A stretch of DNA of 64,000 bases from an uncultured Parabacteroides sp. (GCF_947855115.1 NZ_CANTZW010000015.1:1-64000), one strand, 5' to 3'. Numbered from the stretch's first letter, positions 1 to 9,711 are shown. Program-made: numbers and translations. Notes: generated by a model not told the origin, from the letters alone.

Positions 1-1112
1 TTATCGCCAAAGATCCCTCATTCCCTCTCATAGATTCCAAGAAATATCCGGATATCTTTTCTTTCTATGCCAAAGAGCCTCGCCTGCACCTCTATCTTCA
101 CGAGATGAATCGGCAGGTATTAAGCAAATACGATTGTATGAGTGTCGGAGAAGGTTCGGCCGTGATGGTAGACGATGTCGCTAAATTTGTCGATCCGGCC
201 CGGGAAGAGTTGAATATGCTTTATCATTTCGACGCCGCCCGTATCCGGAACACAACCTTGCCGGACAATCCGGAATCCGGTATAGACTATAGCTTGATCG
301 CCTTAAAGAAGATGTTCACGGAATGGGACAAGGCGGTGGACAAGGGTTGGCCCTCGATCTACTTGGGTAATCATGACCAGCCCCGTATGGTCAGTCGCTT
401 TGGTAGCGATAAGGATGAGTTCAGGGCCTTGTCCGCCAAGATGCTTATTACTTTTCTGCTTACGATGAGAGGTACGCCTTATTGGTTCGCCGGAGACGAG
501 ATCGGCATGCGTAACATTCGGTTCGACCGTATCGAGGATTATAACGATATCGATACGATCAACCGCTATAAGAAAGCGAAAGCAGAGGATAAAGATCCGC
601 AGGAGGTATTGGACGAACAGAAAGAGACCGGACGAGACAACGCCCGCACTCCTTTCCAATGGGATCGCTCGCCGGAAGCGGGATTTACGGCAGGAATCCC
701 TTGGTTAAAGGTAAATCCGGATTATACGTGGATAAACGTAGCGGACGAAGAAAAAGATCCGACCTCCATACTTAACTATTTCAAGAAAGTAGTCGGCTTC
801 CGCAAGGAGAACCCGAGTTTGATCTATAGCAGTTATCATTTGCTGGACGCGGAGAATCCCCAATCCTACACCTTCTTGCGCAAGACCGGGGCCGACATCT
901 ATCTGGTCATGCTCAATTTCTCCCCCAAGGCGGCGATCTCCACCCCGGGGATAGATATGAGCAACGCACATGTCCTATTGGATAATTATGGGGACCGAAG
1001 TCATATGGCTCCTCAAAAAGATATCACGCTCCGTCCTTTCGAAGCGATTGTCTTTCAATTGAACCATCCCGTCTATGAATCTTTCATCGATTCGCTGGAT
1101 CTTCTGGAATGA
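1..1112 (+). CDS. GH13 alpha-glucosidase (oligo-1,6-glucosidase-like), 3' part
   Basis: The reading frame is open from the left edge of the window (phase begins at base 3) to the stop at 1112, so the gene starts outside. The visible part carries the second half of a GH13 catalytic barrel: MSVGEG holds the acid/base Glu, YLGNHDQPR holds the third acidic residue, then GTPYWFAGDEIGM, then an RTPFQWD segment and a C-terminal beta domain. This is the pattern of oligo-1,6-glucosidase / trehalose-6-phosphate hydrolase type enzymes, which release glucose from the non-reducing end of short alpha-glucans. No signal peptide can be judged because the N-terminus is missing. The exact substrate cannot be set from this fragment. 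Confidence 0.9.
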   Translation, partial: IAKDPSFPLIDSKKYPDIFSFYAKEPRLHLYLHEMNRQVLSKYDCMSVGEGSAVMVDDVAKFVDPAREELNMLYHFDAARIRNTTLPDNPESGIDYSLIALKKMFTEWDKAVDKGWPSIYLGNHDQPRMVSRFGSDKDEFRALSAKMLITFLLTMRGTPYWFAGDEIGMRNIRFDRIEDYNDIDTINRYKKAKAEDKDPQEVLDEQKETGRDNARTPFQWDRSPEAGFTAGIPWLKVNPDYTWINVADEEKDPTSILNYFKKVVGFRKENPSLIYSSYHLLDAENPQSYTFLRKTGADIYLVMLNFSPKAAISTPGIDMSNAHVLLDNYGDRSHMAPQKDITLRPFEAIVFQLNHPVYESFIDSLDLLE

Positions 1113-1209
1113 TTCGTTAAAAAGAGGTATAAAGCGCAACCAAAGACTTTCAGGATGTGTTTGAATACAAAGCATCAGAACTTTTAAATAAAATATAAAA
1201 CTATTCGTT

Positions 1210-1461
1210 ATGGGATTTATTTGGTCTATTATCATCGGTATCGTAGCCGGCTACTTGGCTGGTAAGATCATGCGTGGAGGAGGTTTCGGGGTCATTGTTA
1301 ATTTGATCCTAGGCATTATCGGAGGTGTACTGGGTGGCTGGGTATTCAGCTTACTGGGCCTATCGGCCGGCGGTATCCTAGGGAGCCTGATTACCTCTAC
1401 GGTCGGAGCTATTTTGTTATTATGGATCGGCTCGCTATTCAACAAGTCCAAAGAGGTTTAA
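1210..1461 (+). CDS. GlsB/YeaQ/YmgE family membrane protein
   Basis: An 83-residue, almost wholly hydrophobic, glycine-rich protein with three membrane segments. The repeated GG motifs (IMRGGGFGVIVNLILGIIGG, then GGWVF) are those of the transglycosylase-associated/GlsB family, small stress-linked inner-membrane proteins of unknown mechanism. It lies 97 bp downstream of the glucosidase and is followed by a clear hairpin terminator at 1501-1553. Family assignment is firm; the role is not known. Confidence 0.85.
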   Translation: MGFIWSIIIGIVAGYLAGKIMRGGGFGVIVNLILGIIGGVLGGWVFSLLGLSAGGILGSLITSTVGAILLLWIGSLFNKSKEV

Positions 1462-1500
1462 GAAGGCTTGTCCTTTTATTAAGATATCCGTATGAATATA

Positions 1501-1553
1501 CCAACAAGAGGTTGAATCAACATAATGATACATCCTCTTGTTGGCTTTCTTTC
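1501..1553 (+). terminator. Hairpin terminator after the GlsB-like gene
   Basis: CCAACAAGAGG (1501-1511) pairs perfectly with CCTCTTGTTGG (1534-1544), followed by the pyrimidine-rich CTTTCTTTC. It sits between a plus-strand gene and the convergent nhaA gene. Confidence 0.6.
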
Positions 1554-1609
1554 ATCGACAAGGCGAAACGGGCGCAAAACGTTCCGGTTATCACCTCCTT
1601 CCCAAAGGC

Positions 1610-2974
1610 CTATACAGCCGTTTCCACCTTCTCTTTAGGTAAGACCCATTTCAATACCAGATAACCGCAAAGGCCGGATATAAAAGATCCCGTGAATACC
1701 CCTAGTTTAGCCTGATTCAAGAAATCCGCACCTTCCACCGAATTGGCATCAAAGGAAAGATTCGCGATAAACAATGCTACCGTAAAACCGATTCCTCCCA
1801 ACATGGATACTCCCAATAAATTACGTTTGCTCATACCTGTAGGCATGGACGCAAATGGTGTACACGCAAACAAATAAGAGAAAGAGAATATACCCAATGT
1901 CTTTCCGGCAAATAAGCCGGCGAACACCGCTAACGGGACATTAACCAATGTCTGGGGCTGGATATCTCCGAACGTCACCCCCGCATTCACGAAAGCGAAC
2001 AAAGGTAGTATCACATAATTTACCATAGGATGCAATTTATCCGCGATGGTTTGTAACGGACTGATTGTCTTATCGGCCAATGTATGGATATTATTCAATA
2101 CCTGGATTTGCGTAGGAGTAAGTACCTCCGCTTTCCGGGACTGCCGGACCTCGGTATAATCCAACATACTCAAATATCCGGTCATGTCACACGTGAAATC
2201 ATCCAGTTTGACAACCGGGCGGGCAGGAACCGTAAAGGCGATCAACACGCCGGCGATTGTCGGATGGATACCGGATTCCAAAAATAGCAACCAGACAATA
2301 AAACCTCCAATATAGAAGAAAAACCGATTATGTATCCGGAACTTTCCTCCCACATACAACAAAGCCAAGATTACCAGCGATATCAGCAATGGCTCGAATG
2401 CGATATGGCCGCTATAAAACAAGGCGATAATTATAATACCTCCAATATCATCTACCACAGCCAGAGCAGTCAGGAAAATACGCATACTCAACGGTACCCG
2501 TTTCCCTAACAGACCTAATACGGCCAAGGCAAAAGCGATATCGGTAGCCATCGGGATCGCGGCTCCGTTTACCTCGGGAGGCATATTACAGACTAACATA
2601 TAAAATAAGACCGGAACGATCATACCGCCACAAGCGGCTATAATAGGCAACAACGCCTTACGTACCGAACTTAGCTCACCGATCAAGACCTCTTGTTTGA
2701 TTTCCAAACCGATCACGAAAAAGAAAACCGCCATAAGAGCATCGTTCACGAACGCCAGCATAGGCATAGTCTCCCCGTGATGAGAGAAAAAACTAAACTG
2801 CCCGGCTTGCAAATCAACCGGGAAGGCTAATAACAAATGATACCTATCTGCCCAAGGAGAATTGGCCAAGACCATAGCGATGATAGTGGCGGCAAATAGT
2901 AAAAGACTGGCGTTCGGCTTTTGTATAGCGAAACGCCGCAACGGTTTAAGGATAACATGAATCGTACGGTCCAT
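1610..2974 (-). CDS. nhaA: Na+/H+ antiporter NhaA
   Basis: A 454-residue inner-membrane protein with the NhaA fold. The transport aspartates are present: D145 in ATDIAFALAVLG and the pair D175-D176 in ALAVVDDIGG, matching D133, D163 and D164 of the E. coli protein. It exchanges external protons for internal Na+ and supports pH and salt homeostasis. It is longer than the E. coli protein (388 residues), with the extra length mainly between membrane helices. It lies 16 bp downstream of a second antiporter gene on the same strand, suggesting co-transcription. Confidence 0.95.
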   Translation of the reverse strand: MDRTIHVILKPLRRFAIQKPNASLLLFAATIIAMVLANSPWADRYHLLLAFPVDLQAGQFSFFSHHGETMPMLAFVNDALMAVFFFVIGLEIKQEVLIGELSSVRKALLPIIAACGGMIVPVLFYMLVCNMPPEVNGAAIPMATDIAFALAVLGLLGKRVPLSMRIFLTALAVVDDIGGIIIIALFYSGHIAFEPLLISLVILALLYVGGKFRIHNRFFFYIGGFIVWLLFLESGIHPTIAGVLIAFTVPARPVVKLDDFTCDMTGYLSMLDYTEVRQSRKAEVLTPTQIQVLNNIHTLADKTISPLQTIADKLHPMVNYVILPLFAFVNAGVTFGDIQPQTLVNVPLAVFAGLFAGKTLGIFSFSYLFACTPFASMPTGMSKRNLLGVSMLGGIGFTVALFIANLSFDANSVEGADFLNQAKLGVFTGSFISGLCGYLVLKWVLPKEKVETAV

Positions 2975-2990
2975 AAATAAAGTGTTTTTT

Positions 2991-4202
2991 CTATGAATTC
3001 ACAGCCTTGGCTTTTCCTGCCTTTTCCAGGTTATAAGCACTGCGTGTGAGTTTTTTTACCCAAATGACAAATATACCAGTTAAAATTAAATTAAACACAA
3101 TAGTTAACACGGAAATTACCAACATCGGACCTCCCAATCCATATCCTAAGGCGATGAAAATAACGCCGGCTCCTACTTCTCCACGGGTAAACATTCCGAT
3201 AGACAACGCTAAACGTTCCCGTTTCATCCGGTCACGATAGAAAAACAAAGGGAATAGTTTGCCGATATTGGATAAGAATGAGACGATTACGACATGTAAC
3301 GCGATCATCGGCCATGACATCATCGGCTGGGAACCTGTCACCGTAGCTACTTCTGCCGCTTGCTGAGCGAAATCCACGCCCATAAACACCGGCATGCTCA
3401 CTCCGACAAGGAACATAAAGAGATAAGAGATAAAGTCGGACACTTGACGCTCGATCTTGGTATCGATATGTTTATGGCGCATGATCATACCTACGACAAA
3501 TGCGGGTAAAAGTACCTCGATATGGATGCTAGCCTCTTCCCCATACATATGTTTCGATACCAGATAAATCATTTGCGTGATACCAAACGTCACGATAGCA
3601 TAAAACAAGATGGCTTTCCAATCCTGACGTACATTATAATATCCCATTCTCTTCCAACCCAAAATCAAGAGCAATACCACAACCAGGATAATGACTCCCA
3701 ACTGCCAACGTAAGCCGATCATCATGATTTGCAACGGGATCATCAACAAGATCGTATCCAAATCGTCGAAGATCGCCAACACCTGTACCTTCTTATATAC
3801 CCAAGAAGCTTTCAACCCGGCAGCGGCCAACATCGTAAACAAGATACCTGCCGAGGTAGGGGCAGCGAACCGGCTCAGCAACAGATTCTCTTTCCAAGCG
3901 TCCCAACTTCCCCATAAATCGCCCGGAAGCAGAACAAACATATAATACAAAGCCACGAATATCCACGGAAACGCCGCTGTAGCCATCGCTATGAAATAAT
4001 CCTCTGTGTAAGACTTCCACCGGGTCTTATCTATCTCAAATTCACGCCCTACATTTATCATGATAAACGCGAGGCAAATAAACAAAAACGTATTAGAGAT
4101 CGTCTTTACCAGCGAATACTGTTCCCCCACCATAGCGGGAAGCATTTGCGACACGACCAGACCCAACACTAGAAAAAGAGAGAATAAAAGAACTTTTTTC
4201 AT
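2991..4202 (-). CDS. Cation/proton antiporter (CPA superfamily)
   Basis: A 403-residue protein with about ten to twelve hydrophobic helices. It has the features of monovalent cation/H+ exchangers, including VGVSMPVFMGVDF and the conserved late segment SIGMFTRGEVGAGVIFIALGYG, resembling the charged helix of NhaP/KefB-type carriers. An unusual soluble loop (about 75-105) separates early helices. No RCK/TrkA domain is attached. Placement immediately before nhaA suggests a two-gene unit for ion homeostasis. Whether Na+ or K+ is exchanged cannot be told from sequence. Confidence 0.75.
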   Translation of the reverse strand: MKKVLLFSLFLVLGLVVSQMLPAMVGEQYSLVKTISNTFLFICLAFIMINVGREFEIDKTRWKSYTEDYFIAMATAAFPWIFVALYYMFVLLPGDLWGSWDAWKENLLLSRFAAPTSAGILFTMLAAAGLKASWVYKKVQVLAIFDDLDTILLMIPLQIMMIGLRWQLGVIILVVVLLLILGWKRMGYYNVRQDWKAILFYAIVTFGITQMIYLVSKHMYGEEASIHIEVLLPAFVVGMIMRHKHIDTKIERQVSDFISYLFMFLVGVSMPVFMGVDFAQQAAEVATVTGSQPMMSWPMIALHVVIVSFLSNIGKLFPLFFYRDRMKRERLALSIGMFTRGEVGAGVIFIALGYGLGGPMLVISVLTIVFNLILTGIFVIWVKKLTRSAYNLEKAGKAKAVNS

Positions 4203-4307
4203 TCAGATAAAACTATATTAATTTACACAATAAAATGCAGGGGCAGGGTTCCTCATGAGCCTTGTCTCTACAAAAAACAATTAAAAATTGAATTAGTTGA
4301 TCGCTTG

Positions 4308-4907
4308 CTAGTCTTTTAGATAAGCGGTCTCAACCTTTAGCAAACGATTTTTAAGGCGCTCGGCCTCTCCTTTACGAATGCGGAGCGTCATCTCGCAATC
4401 CATATCAAACTTCTGCGAGATGATAGTGGGGTTATCCTCTTTTACGATACGCATGACCCCGTTCAGATATGGATATTCGAAAACAACCGTGATATCCTCG
4501 TCTACCGTACGTTCCTCGATCTCGGCGGCGGCGATAGCCTCGGCAGCAGCCGTGCGGTAAGCGACGATCAGCCCGCTGGTCCCTAACTCGATCCCGCCAA
4601 AGTAACGCACTACGACAATCAGCAGATCGGTCAGCTCATTCGAGTTGATCTGTCCGAGGATCGGTTTTCCGGCAGTGGAAGAAGGCTCCCCGTCATCGTT
4701 GGCCCTGAACGTCTGCCGCTCGGGACCTAACATATACGCCCAGCATACATGGCGGGCATCATAATATCGCTTACGGTATTTCTCCAGTTGCTCCTTCACC
4801 TCTTCCACCGTACGCACAGGGATCGCATACGAGATAAAGCGGCTGCGCTTCTCGGTATAATATCCCTCGGCTACTTGCTTGATGGTCTTATAACTGTCGT
4901 CTGCCAT
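4308..4907 (-). CDS. YigZ/IMPACT family protein
   Basis: A 199-residue soluble protein with the IMPACT N-terminal domain: RSRFISYAIPV, ARHVCWAYMLG, DDGEPSSTAGKPILGQI and VVVRYFGGIELGTSGLIVAYR are family hallmarks. A smaller C-terminal ferredoxin-like domain (about 130-199) follows, as in E. coli YigZ. Eukaryotic IMPACT regulates GCN2; the bacterial role is unknown. The start is 3 bp after the stop of the 73-residue gene, so the two are probably translated from one message. Confidence 0.9.
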   Translation of the reverse strand: MADDSYKTIKQVAEGYYTEKRSRFISYAIPVRTVEEVKEQLEKYRKRYYDARHVCWAYMLGPERQTFRANDDGEPSSTAGKPILGQINSNELTDLLIVVVRYFGGIELGTSGLIVAYRTAAAEAIAAAEIEERTVDEDITVVFEYPYLNGVMRIVKEDNPTIISQKFDMDCEMTLRIRKGEAERLKNRLLKVETAYLKD

Positions 4908-4910
4908 ATA

Positions 4911-5132
4911 TCAATCCGGTATTTTAGTCTTAGCCACTTCCTCCCGGTACGCCCGGAAATCTTTCATGATCTCCTCGATCTCCTCGATGAAATAAGGATC
5001 TTTCACCTTATTCCTCACCTCCTCATAATAAGTCTCTATAGCAGCCAACGCACATACGTCCTGCCCTCTCAGCACGAAGTAAGGTTCCTCCTTCTCCACG
5101 CACTGCTTAATCATTTGTATAGGATTCTTCAT
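4911..5132 (-). CDS. Small acidic hypothetical protein (73 aa)
   Basis: I do not recognise a family. The protein is helical and charged, opening MKNPIQMIKQCVEKEEPYFV, with a Glu-rich centre. The segment PYFVLRGQDVCALAAIETYY resembles, loosely, small Bacteroidales proteins found next to antitoxin-like peptides, but I cannot place it. It is 7 bp downstream of the 41-residue ORF and 3 bp upstream of the YigZ gene, and all three seem to share the promoter near 5287. Confidence 0.65.
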   Translation of the reverse strand: MKNPIQMIKQCVEKEEPYFVLRGQDVCALAAIETYYEEVRNKVKDPYFIEEIEEIMKDFRAYREEVAKTKIPD

Positions 5133-5139
5133 TTTTTCA

Positions 5140-5265
5140 TTATACTTGATATTTCCTCAAGAAAGCACTCATATCTTCATGACTTACCACATCGCCGTTG
5201 GCTATAGGCTCCGATACTTTAAACTCTTCCTTCGAAGAAGGTCCATAAGGCCTTATTTTAGTCAT
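5140..5265 (-). CDS. Small hypothetical protein (41 aa)
   Basis: A 41-codon ORF starting MTKIRPYGPSSKEEF and ending FLRKYQV. It begins about 20 bp downstream of a good -7 element and is followed after 7 bp by the 73-residue ORF. A tight chain of three frames behind one promoter supports translation. The tail resembles short antitoxin or DNA-binding peptides only in size. No function is proposed. Confidence 0.5.
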   Translation of the reverse strand: MTKIRPYGPSSKEEFKVSEPIANGDVVSHEDMSAFLRKYQV

Positions 5266-5286
5266 GGTCGTATGATATAATAATTC

Positions 5287-5294
5287 CAAAGATA
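5287..5294 (-). promoter_or_regulatory. Bacteroidetes -7 element for the small-ORF/YigZ unit
   Basis: On the minus strand this reads TATCTTTG, an exact TAnnTTTG match, 21 bp before the ATG of the 41-residue ORF and downstream of uvrA. No convincing -33 TTTG was found at 19-21 bp. Confidence 0.45.
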
Positions 5295-5327
5295 CTTAAA
5301 ATAAATCATATACATGATACGAACTCC

Positions 5328-8171
5328 TTATTTTCCTCCTAACTCTTCTTTCAAGAACGGAGCCGTAAACCCGACACCACTCTCCACCAAAGCCTCCGGG
5401 GTACCGGTGAAAAGGACATTACCTCCACGGCGACCGCCCTCAGGGCCCATATCGATCAAGTAATCGGCGCTTTTGATAACATCGAGGTTATGTTCGATAA
5501 CGATGATCGTGTTACCTTTATCCACCAGCTTGTTCAATACTCCCAACAAGACCCGGATATCCTCAAAGTGCAGGCCGGTGGTAGGCTCATCCAATACATA
5601 AAGCGTCTTTCCCGTATCCCGCTTCGCCAACTCGGTTGCCAACTTGACACGTTGACTCTCGCCACCGGATAAGGTCGTAGAAGGTTGCCCTAACTTGATA
5701 TACCCCAGACCTACATCCTGCAAGACTTTGATCTTAGACAAGATAGTCGGGATATTCTCGAAGAACTCCACGGCCATATTAATCGTCATATCCAAGATAT
5801 CCGCGATAGACTTCCCACGGAAACGAACCTCTAGGGTTTCCCGGTTATATCGCTTGCCGTGGCAATCCTCGCAAGGCACCAGCACATCCGGAAGGAAATT
5901 CATCTCGATCGTCTTATAGCCATTTCCCTTACAGGTCTCGCAGCGTCCACCCGATACGTTGAAAGAGAAACGTCCCGGTTTATAGCCCCTCACCTTCGAT
6001 TCCGGCAGTTCCACAAACAGGTTCCGGATATCCGAGAATACCCCCGTATAGGTAGCCGGGTTACTCCGGGGCGAACGACCGATCGGAGATTGATCCACGT
6101 TCACGATCTTATCAATATGTTCGATGCCCTCGATAACATCATATGCCAAAGGATCTTCCAACGAGCGATAGAAATGCTGGCTCAAGATCGGTTGCAACGT
6201 ACGGTTTATCAAAGTAGACTTCCCGCTACCTGATACTCCCGTGACACAGATGAGCGTACCCAAGGGGAAAGACACATCCACATGCTTCAAATTATTGCCA
6301 CTGGCTCCCTTGATCGTAATGAACTGCCCATTACCTTTCCGGCGCTCGGCAGGAACAGCAATCTCGGTGTTACCGTTCAGATAGGAAGAGGTCAAGGTAT
6401 CCACACGCAGCATCTCCTTTGGGGTTCCCTCAAAAACAACCTCGCCCCCCAAACGACCCGCCTTAGGCCCCATATCCACCACGTAATCGGCACTCAGCAT
6501 CATATCCTTATCATGCTCCACGACAATTACGGAGTTTCCCGTATCACGCAATTGCTTCAACGAATTAATCAAACGGACGTTGTCCCGCTGGTGCAAGCCG
6601 ATACTCGGCTCATCCAATATATAAAGTACGTTCACCAATTGACTTCCGATCTGGGTAGCCAGACGGATACGCTGGCTCTCGCCACCGGACAAGGTAGCCG
6701 AACCCCGGTTCATGGAAAGATAATCCAACCCCACATCCAACAAGAAACGCAGGCGGGAGCGTATCTCCTTCAATATCTCCGTAGCGATCCGAAGCTGTTT
6801 CGGGTCTAGCTTCTCCTCGATCCCCTCCAGCCACTCGTATAATTCCGAGATATCCATGGCCGACAACTCGGCGATATTCTTTCCCGCTATCCGGTAGCTC
6901 AGCGCCTCCTTGTTCAACCGCCAGCCGTTACACTCCGGGCAAGTGGCCATCTTGATGAATTGTCCCGCCCATTTCTGTGCCGAGGCAGATGCCTCGCTCT
7001 CCTGTTGCATCAGGATATACTTGGCGACTCCCTCATACGACAAGAAATAGTTAGACGATCCCAACGAGTCGTTCTTGATCTGTAACCGCTCGTCCGTACC
7101 GTTCATGATCTCGTCCATCGCCTCCTCGGGAATATCCCGTATGGGCGTCTTGATCGTCACGCCATACTTTTGGCAAAGCGCATCAATCTGCCAGAATATC
7201 AACGAATTCTTATATTTACCCAAAGCGACGATACCACCGCTATAGATACTTAAGGAAGGATCGGGAACGATCTTGTCCATATCCAACAAATTGACCTGTC
7301 CCAGACCTTTACATTTCGGACACGCTCCTTGGGGGGAGTTGAATGAGAAATTATGTGGAGCCGGCTCACTGTAAGACAACCCGGTGACCGGATCCATCAA
7401 GCGACGGCTATAATGGCGCACCTCGTTCGTCTCGGCATCCAATATCAGCACAAGGCCATCACCTTGTTTCATCGCGACTTTCAAGCTCTCTTTCAAACGA
7501 CGCTCGTCCGTCTCGGAGACGATCATCTTATCGATCACCACCTCAATACTGTGCATCTTATAACGATCCAGTTTCATCCCATGGAAGATCTCTTTCAACT
7601 CGCCATCCACACGGACGTTCAGATATCCTTTTTTACGTATCTGTTCGAAAAGTTCTTTGTAATGTCCCTTACGATTACGGACCAGTGGAGCTAAGAGATA
7701 TGTTTTTTTCCCGTTGTATTCATCTAAAATCAACCGTAAGACTTGATCCTCGGTATATTTCACCATTTTCTCCCCACTCAAATAGGAATAGGCCTCTCCC
7801 GCCCTGGCGTAAAGCAAACGGAAAAAGTCATAGATCTCGGTAGTCGTACCAACGGTGGAACGAGGATTCTTATTGGTTGTCTTTTGCTCGATGGAGATAA
7901 CCGGACTCAAACCCGTTATCTTGTCTACATCGGGCCGCTCCATATTCCCCAAGAAATTCCGGGCATAGGCCGAGAATGTCTCCACGTACCGCCTTTGTCC
8001 CTCGGCGAAAATCGTATCGAACGCCAATGAGGACTTGCCGCTACCACTCATGCCGGTAATTACCGTCAATTTATTCCTCGGAATCTCTACATCTATATTC
8101 TTCAGATTATGAACACGTGCGCCAAGTACGGATATGCGCCCGCCTTCTAATGCCTGCTTATCTTTTACCAT
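5328..8171 (-). CDS. uvrA: Excinuclease ABC subunit A
   Basis: 947 residues, full length for UvrA. It has two ABC ATPase halves: Walker A GMSGSGKSSLAF near the N-terminus and GVSGSGKSTLINR in the second half. Signature motifs are LSGGESQRIRLATQIGS and LSGGESQRVKLATELAK. Zinc-finger cysteine sets are CPKCKGLG, CPECNGWR and CETCKGNG...CEDCHGKR. UvrA dimers scan DNA for bulky lesions and load UvrB in nucleotide excision repair. A promoter with both -33 and -7 parts lies at 8199-8230, so it is probably transcribed alone. Confidence 0.98.
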   Translation of the reverse strand: MVKDKQALEGGRISVLGARVHNLKNIDVEIPRNKLTVITGMSGSGKSSLAFDTIFAEGQRRYVETFSAYARNFLGNMERPDVDKITGLSPVISIEQKTTNKNPRSTVGTTTEIYDFFRLLYARAGEAYSYLSGEKMVKYTEDQVLRLILDEYNGKKTYLLAPLVRNRKGHYKELFEQIRKKGYLNVRVDGELKEIFHGMKLDRYKMHSIEVVIDKMIVSETDERRLKESLKVAMKQGDGLVLILDAETNEVRHYSRRLMDPVTGLSYSEPAPHNFSFNSPQGACPKCKGLGQVNLLDMDKIVPDPSLSIYSGGIVALGKYKNSLIFWQIDALCQKYGVTIKTPIRDIPEEAMDEIMNGTDERLQIKNDSLGSSNYFLSYEGVAKYILMQQESEASASAQKWAGQFIKMATCPECNGWRLNKEALSYRIAGKNIAELSAMDISELYEWLEGIEEKLDPKQLRIATEILKEIRSRLRFLLDVGLDYLSMNRGSATLSGGESQRIRLATQIGSQLVNVLYILDEPSIGLHQRDNVRLINSLKQLRDTGNSVIVVEHDKDMMLSADYVVDMGPKAGRLGGEVVFEGTPKEMLRVDTLTSSYLNGNTEIAVPAERRKGNGQFITIKGASGNNLKHVDVSFPLGTLICVTGVSGSGKSTLINRTLQPILSQHFYRSLEDPLAYDVIEGIEHIDKIVNVDQSPIGRSPRSNPATYTGVFSDIRNLFVELPESKVRGYKPGRFSFNVSGGRCETCKGNGYKTIEMNFLPDVLVPCEDCHGKRYNRETLEVRFRGKSIADILDMTINMAVEFFENIPTILSKIKVLQDVGLGYIKLGQPSTTLSGGESQRVKLATELAKRDTGKTLYVLDEPTTGLHFEDIRVLLGVLNKLVDKGNTIIVIEHNLDVIKSADYLIDMGPEGGRRGGNVLFTGTPEALVESGVGFTAPFLKEELGGK

Positions 8172-8198
8172 CTTTTACCTATCTGATTTTAGGGGCGG

Positions 8199-8230
8199 TA
8201 AAGATACGAAAAAAACAGAAGCCCATCAAA
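8199..8230 (-). promoter_or_regulatory. uvrA promoter
   Basis: On the minus strand TTTG (8227-8230), a 20-bp spacer and TATCTTTA (8199-8206) fit the Bacteroidetes TTTG-N19-21-TAnnTTTG promoter with one mismatch. It lies 28 bp before the uvrA start. No SOS box was recognised. Confidence 0.55.
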
Positions 8231-8420
8231 TTTTCCGGCAAATCATAGCGTAAATCACAGCCTGTTTCGTTATCATTTCGGAAGTATTATTGTCGCTGTT
8301 GCCCAACGTTATATTTGTTGGCATTCTAGATTCTAGCAAGCAGAATTTTCTTATTTGTAACCCTATATTATCTAAAACTTAACAGAGATACAACTTATGA
8401 TTATTAACGAATGAGAGTAC

Positions 8421-8455
8421 TAAAAAACAGACAGGGAGAGACTCTTCTCCCCCTG
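8421..8455 (-). terminator. Terminator of the fimbrial operon
   Basis: On the minus strand CAGGGGGAGA (8446-8455) pairs over 10 bp, with one G-U, with TCTCTCCCTG (8432-8441) around an AGAG loop, followed by TCTGTTTTTT. This is a classic intrinsic terminator about 85 bp after the fimbrillin stop. Bases 8172-8538 otherwise hold the uvrA promoter and no gene that I can support. Confidence 0.75.
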
Positions 8456-8538
8456 CCCTAGACATGAGATAGCGCCCGTCCAATTCTTTCAGACGGGAAT
8501 AGTTTATATTAATTGACAATGAAACAAAATGACCTAAA

Positions 8539-9711
8539 TTACATGGTAATATCATTTCCTTCTCCATCCGGTTCTCCCCACTTATCAACTGTTACAGTAA
8601 ATGTGATAGGATTACCCATGATCGAACCTCCACCATTACCTCCTGGAATAGGATCCGGATCAATGCTTGGATCAGTGGGATTAGTAGGATCGGTAGGATT
8701 CGGATCAAGCTTGCCTGCTCCACCTCCATTATCACAGAAATTCAACGTATAAGTATATTTTTTACCCGGTTCCCAATTCGTTCCGATACCAACAGCGGAA
8801 AATGCATATCGACCCTTCTTGTCGTTATCCGCAGTCGGCTGGGGATACACTAAGATCTCCTTATTAGAGTCATTCAAGCTGGAAATACGACAAAGAACCG
8901 ACAAATAAGCACCTTTTTGAGCATCAATAGAATCGTTCCATTTCGTCAGTCGCTGAGGGATAAGCATAAAATTATTCTCACCGAACATGATAGATTGGGC
9001 CGTTGCATTCAAGGTTACGGGGTTAGTTCCCCTAATCATATAAGCATTTAAGTGACTGTTTTCCCCACTTCTATTAGACCATCGATCTTGGCTTAGGATA
9101 TAAGAAGCATTCGTTTCCACACTCGGGAATGTAAAATCAGCCTTTGTTGCCATATTCACTAATTTAACTCCTAAGATTTCGATCTTTACCTTGCTATTAG
9201 AACATTTAGCCTTCACTTCTATTTGGGAAAGGGCATGCTTAAAGTTCATGGCAACGCCAGTTTTTTCATTATCAGCCTTGGTTCCCTCGTTGTAAGAGAT
9301 AACAAGGTCTTTTTGCTTTGAGACTTTCTGTGCGGGAGAAAAACCGGAGATTTTCTTTTCTGGACTAGTCATATCCACAATACCAGCAAGAGTTTGAGGA
9401 GAGTAAGCAAAAAAAGCTAACTTACAACTGGGCCAAAAATAAACAGAATCGGTTGTCCATGTACTATTACCAGTGAGAATAGTGCTCACATTGGTAAAAA
9501 AATTCTCATTATTGCTATCTACTGCCGTTACATTAAAAGATTTCAGGTTTTCCTGTTTTATCACGTTACCAGTACGAGTAATAGCCTTATCCAAAGAAAC
9601 ACGGAAAGAGATACCTGTACTATTATTATTGTTCACATCAACGACATCATCGTTGGAACAAGAAGTTAAGGCTGCTACAGCCATAACCACCAATAAAAGC
9701 TTCTTTTTCAT
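8539..9711 (-). CDS. Fimbrillin family lipoprotein (Mfa-like)
   Basis: A 390-residue secreted lipoprotein: basic start MKKKLLLVVM, hydrophobic stretch and lipobox LTSC with lipidated C18. The mature part follows the fimbrillin pattern seen in Bacteroidales type V pili: an early GISFRVSLDKAITRTG segment, a central FSPAQKVSKQKDLVISYNEG region, FKHALSQIEVKAKC, and LIPQRLTKW with a Tyr/Thr-rich strand YTYTLNF. After about residue 335 a Pro/Asp/Thr tract (NPTDPTNPTDPSIDPDP) and glycine run link to a short last domain. It is the third gene of an operon with DUF3575 and DUF5119 proteins. Whether it is a stalk, tip or anchor subunit is not clear. Confidence 0.85.
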   Translation of the reverse strand: MKKKLLLVVMAVAALTSCSNDDVVDVNNNNSTGISFRVSLDKAITRTGNVIKQENLKSFNVTAVDSNNENFFTNVSTILTGNSTWTTDSVYFWPSCKLAFFAYSPQTLAGIVDMTSPEKKISGFSPAQKVSKQKDLVISYNEGTKADNEKTGVAMNFKHALSQIEVKAKCSNSKVKIEILGVKLVNMATKADFTFPSVETNASYILSQDRWSNRSGENSHLNAYMIRGTNPVTLNATAQSIMFGENNFMLIPQRLTKWNDSIDAQKGAYLSVLCRISSLNDSNKEILVYPQPTADNDKKGRYAFSAVGIGTNWEPGKKYTYTLNFCDNGGGAGKLDPNPTDPTNPTDPSIDPDPIPGGNGGGSIMGNPITFTVTVDKWGEPDGEGNDITM

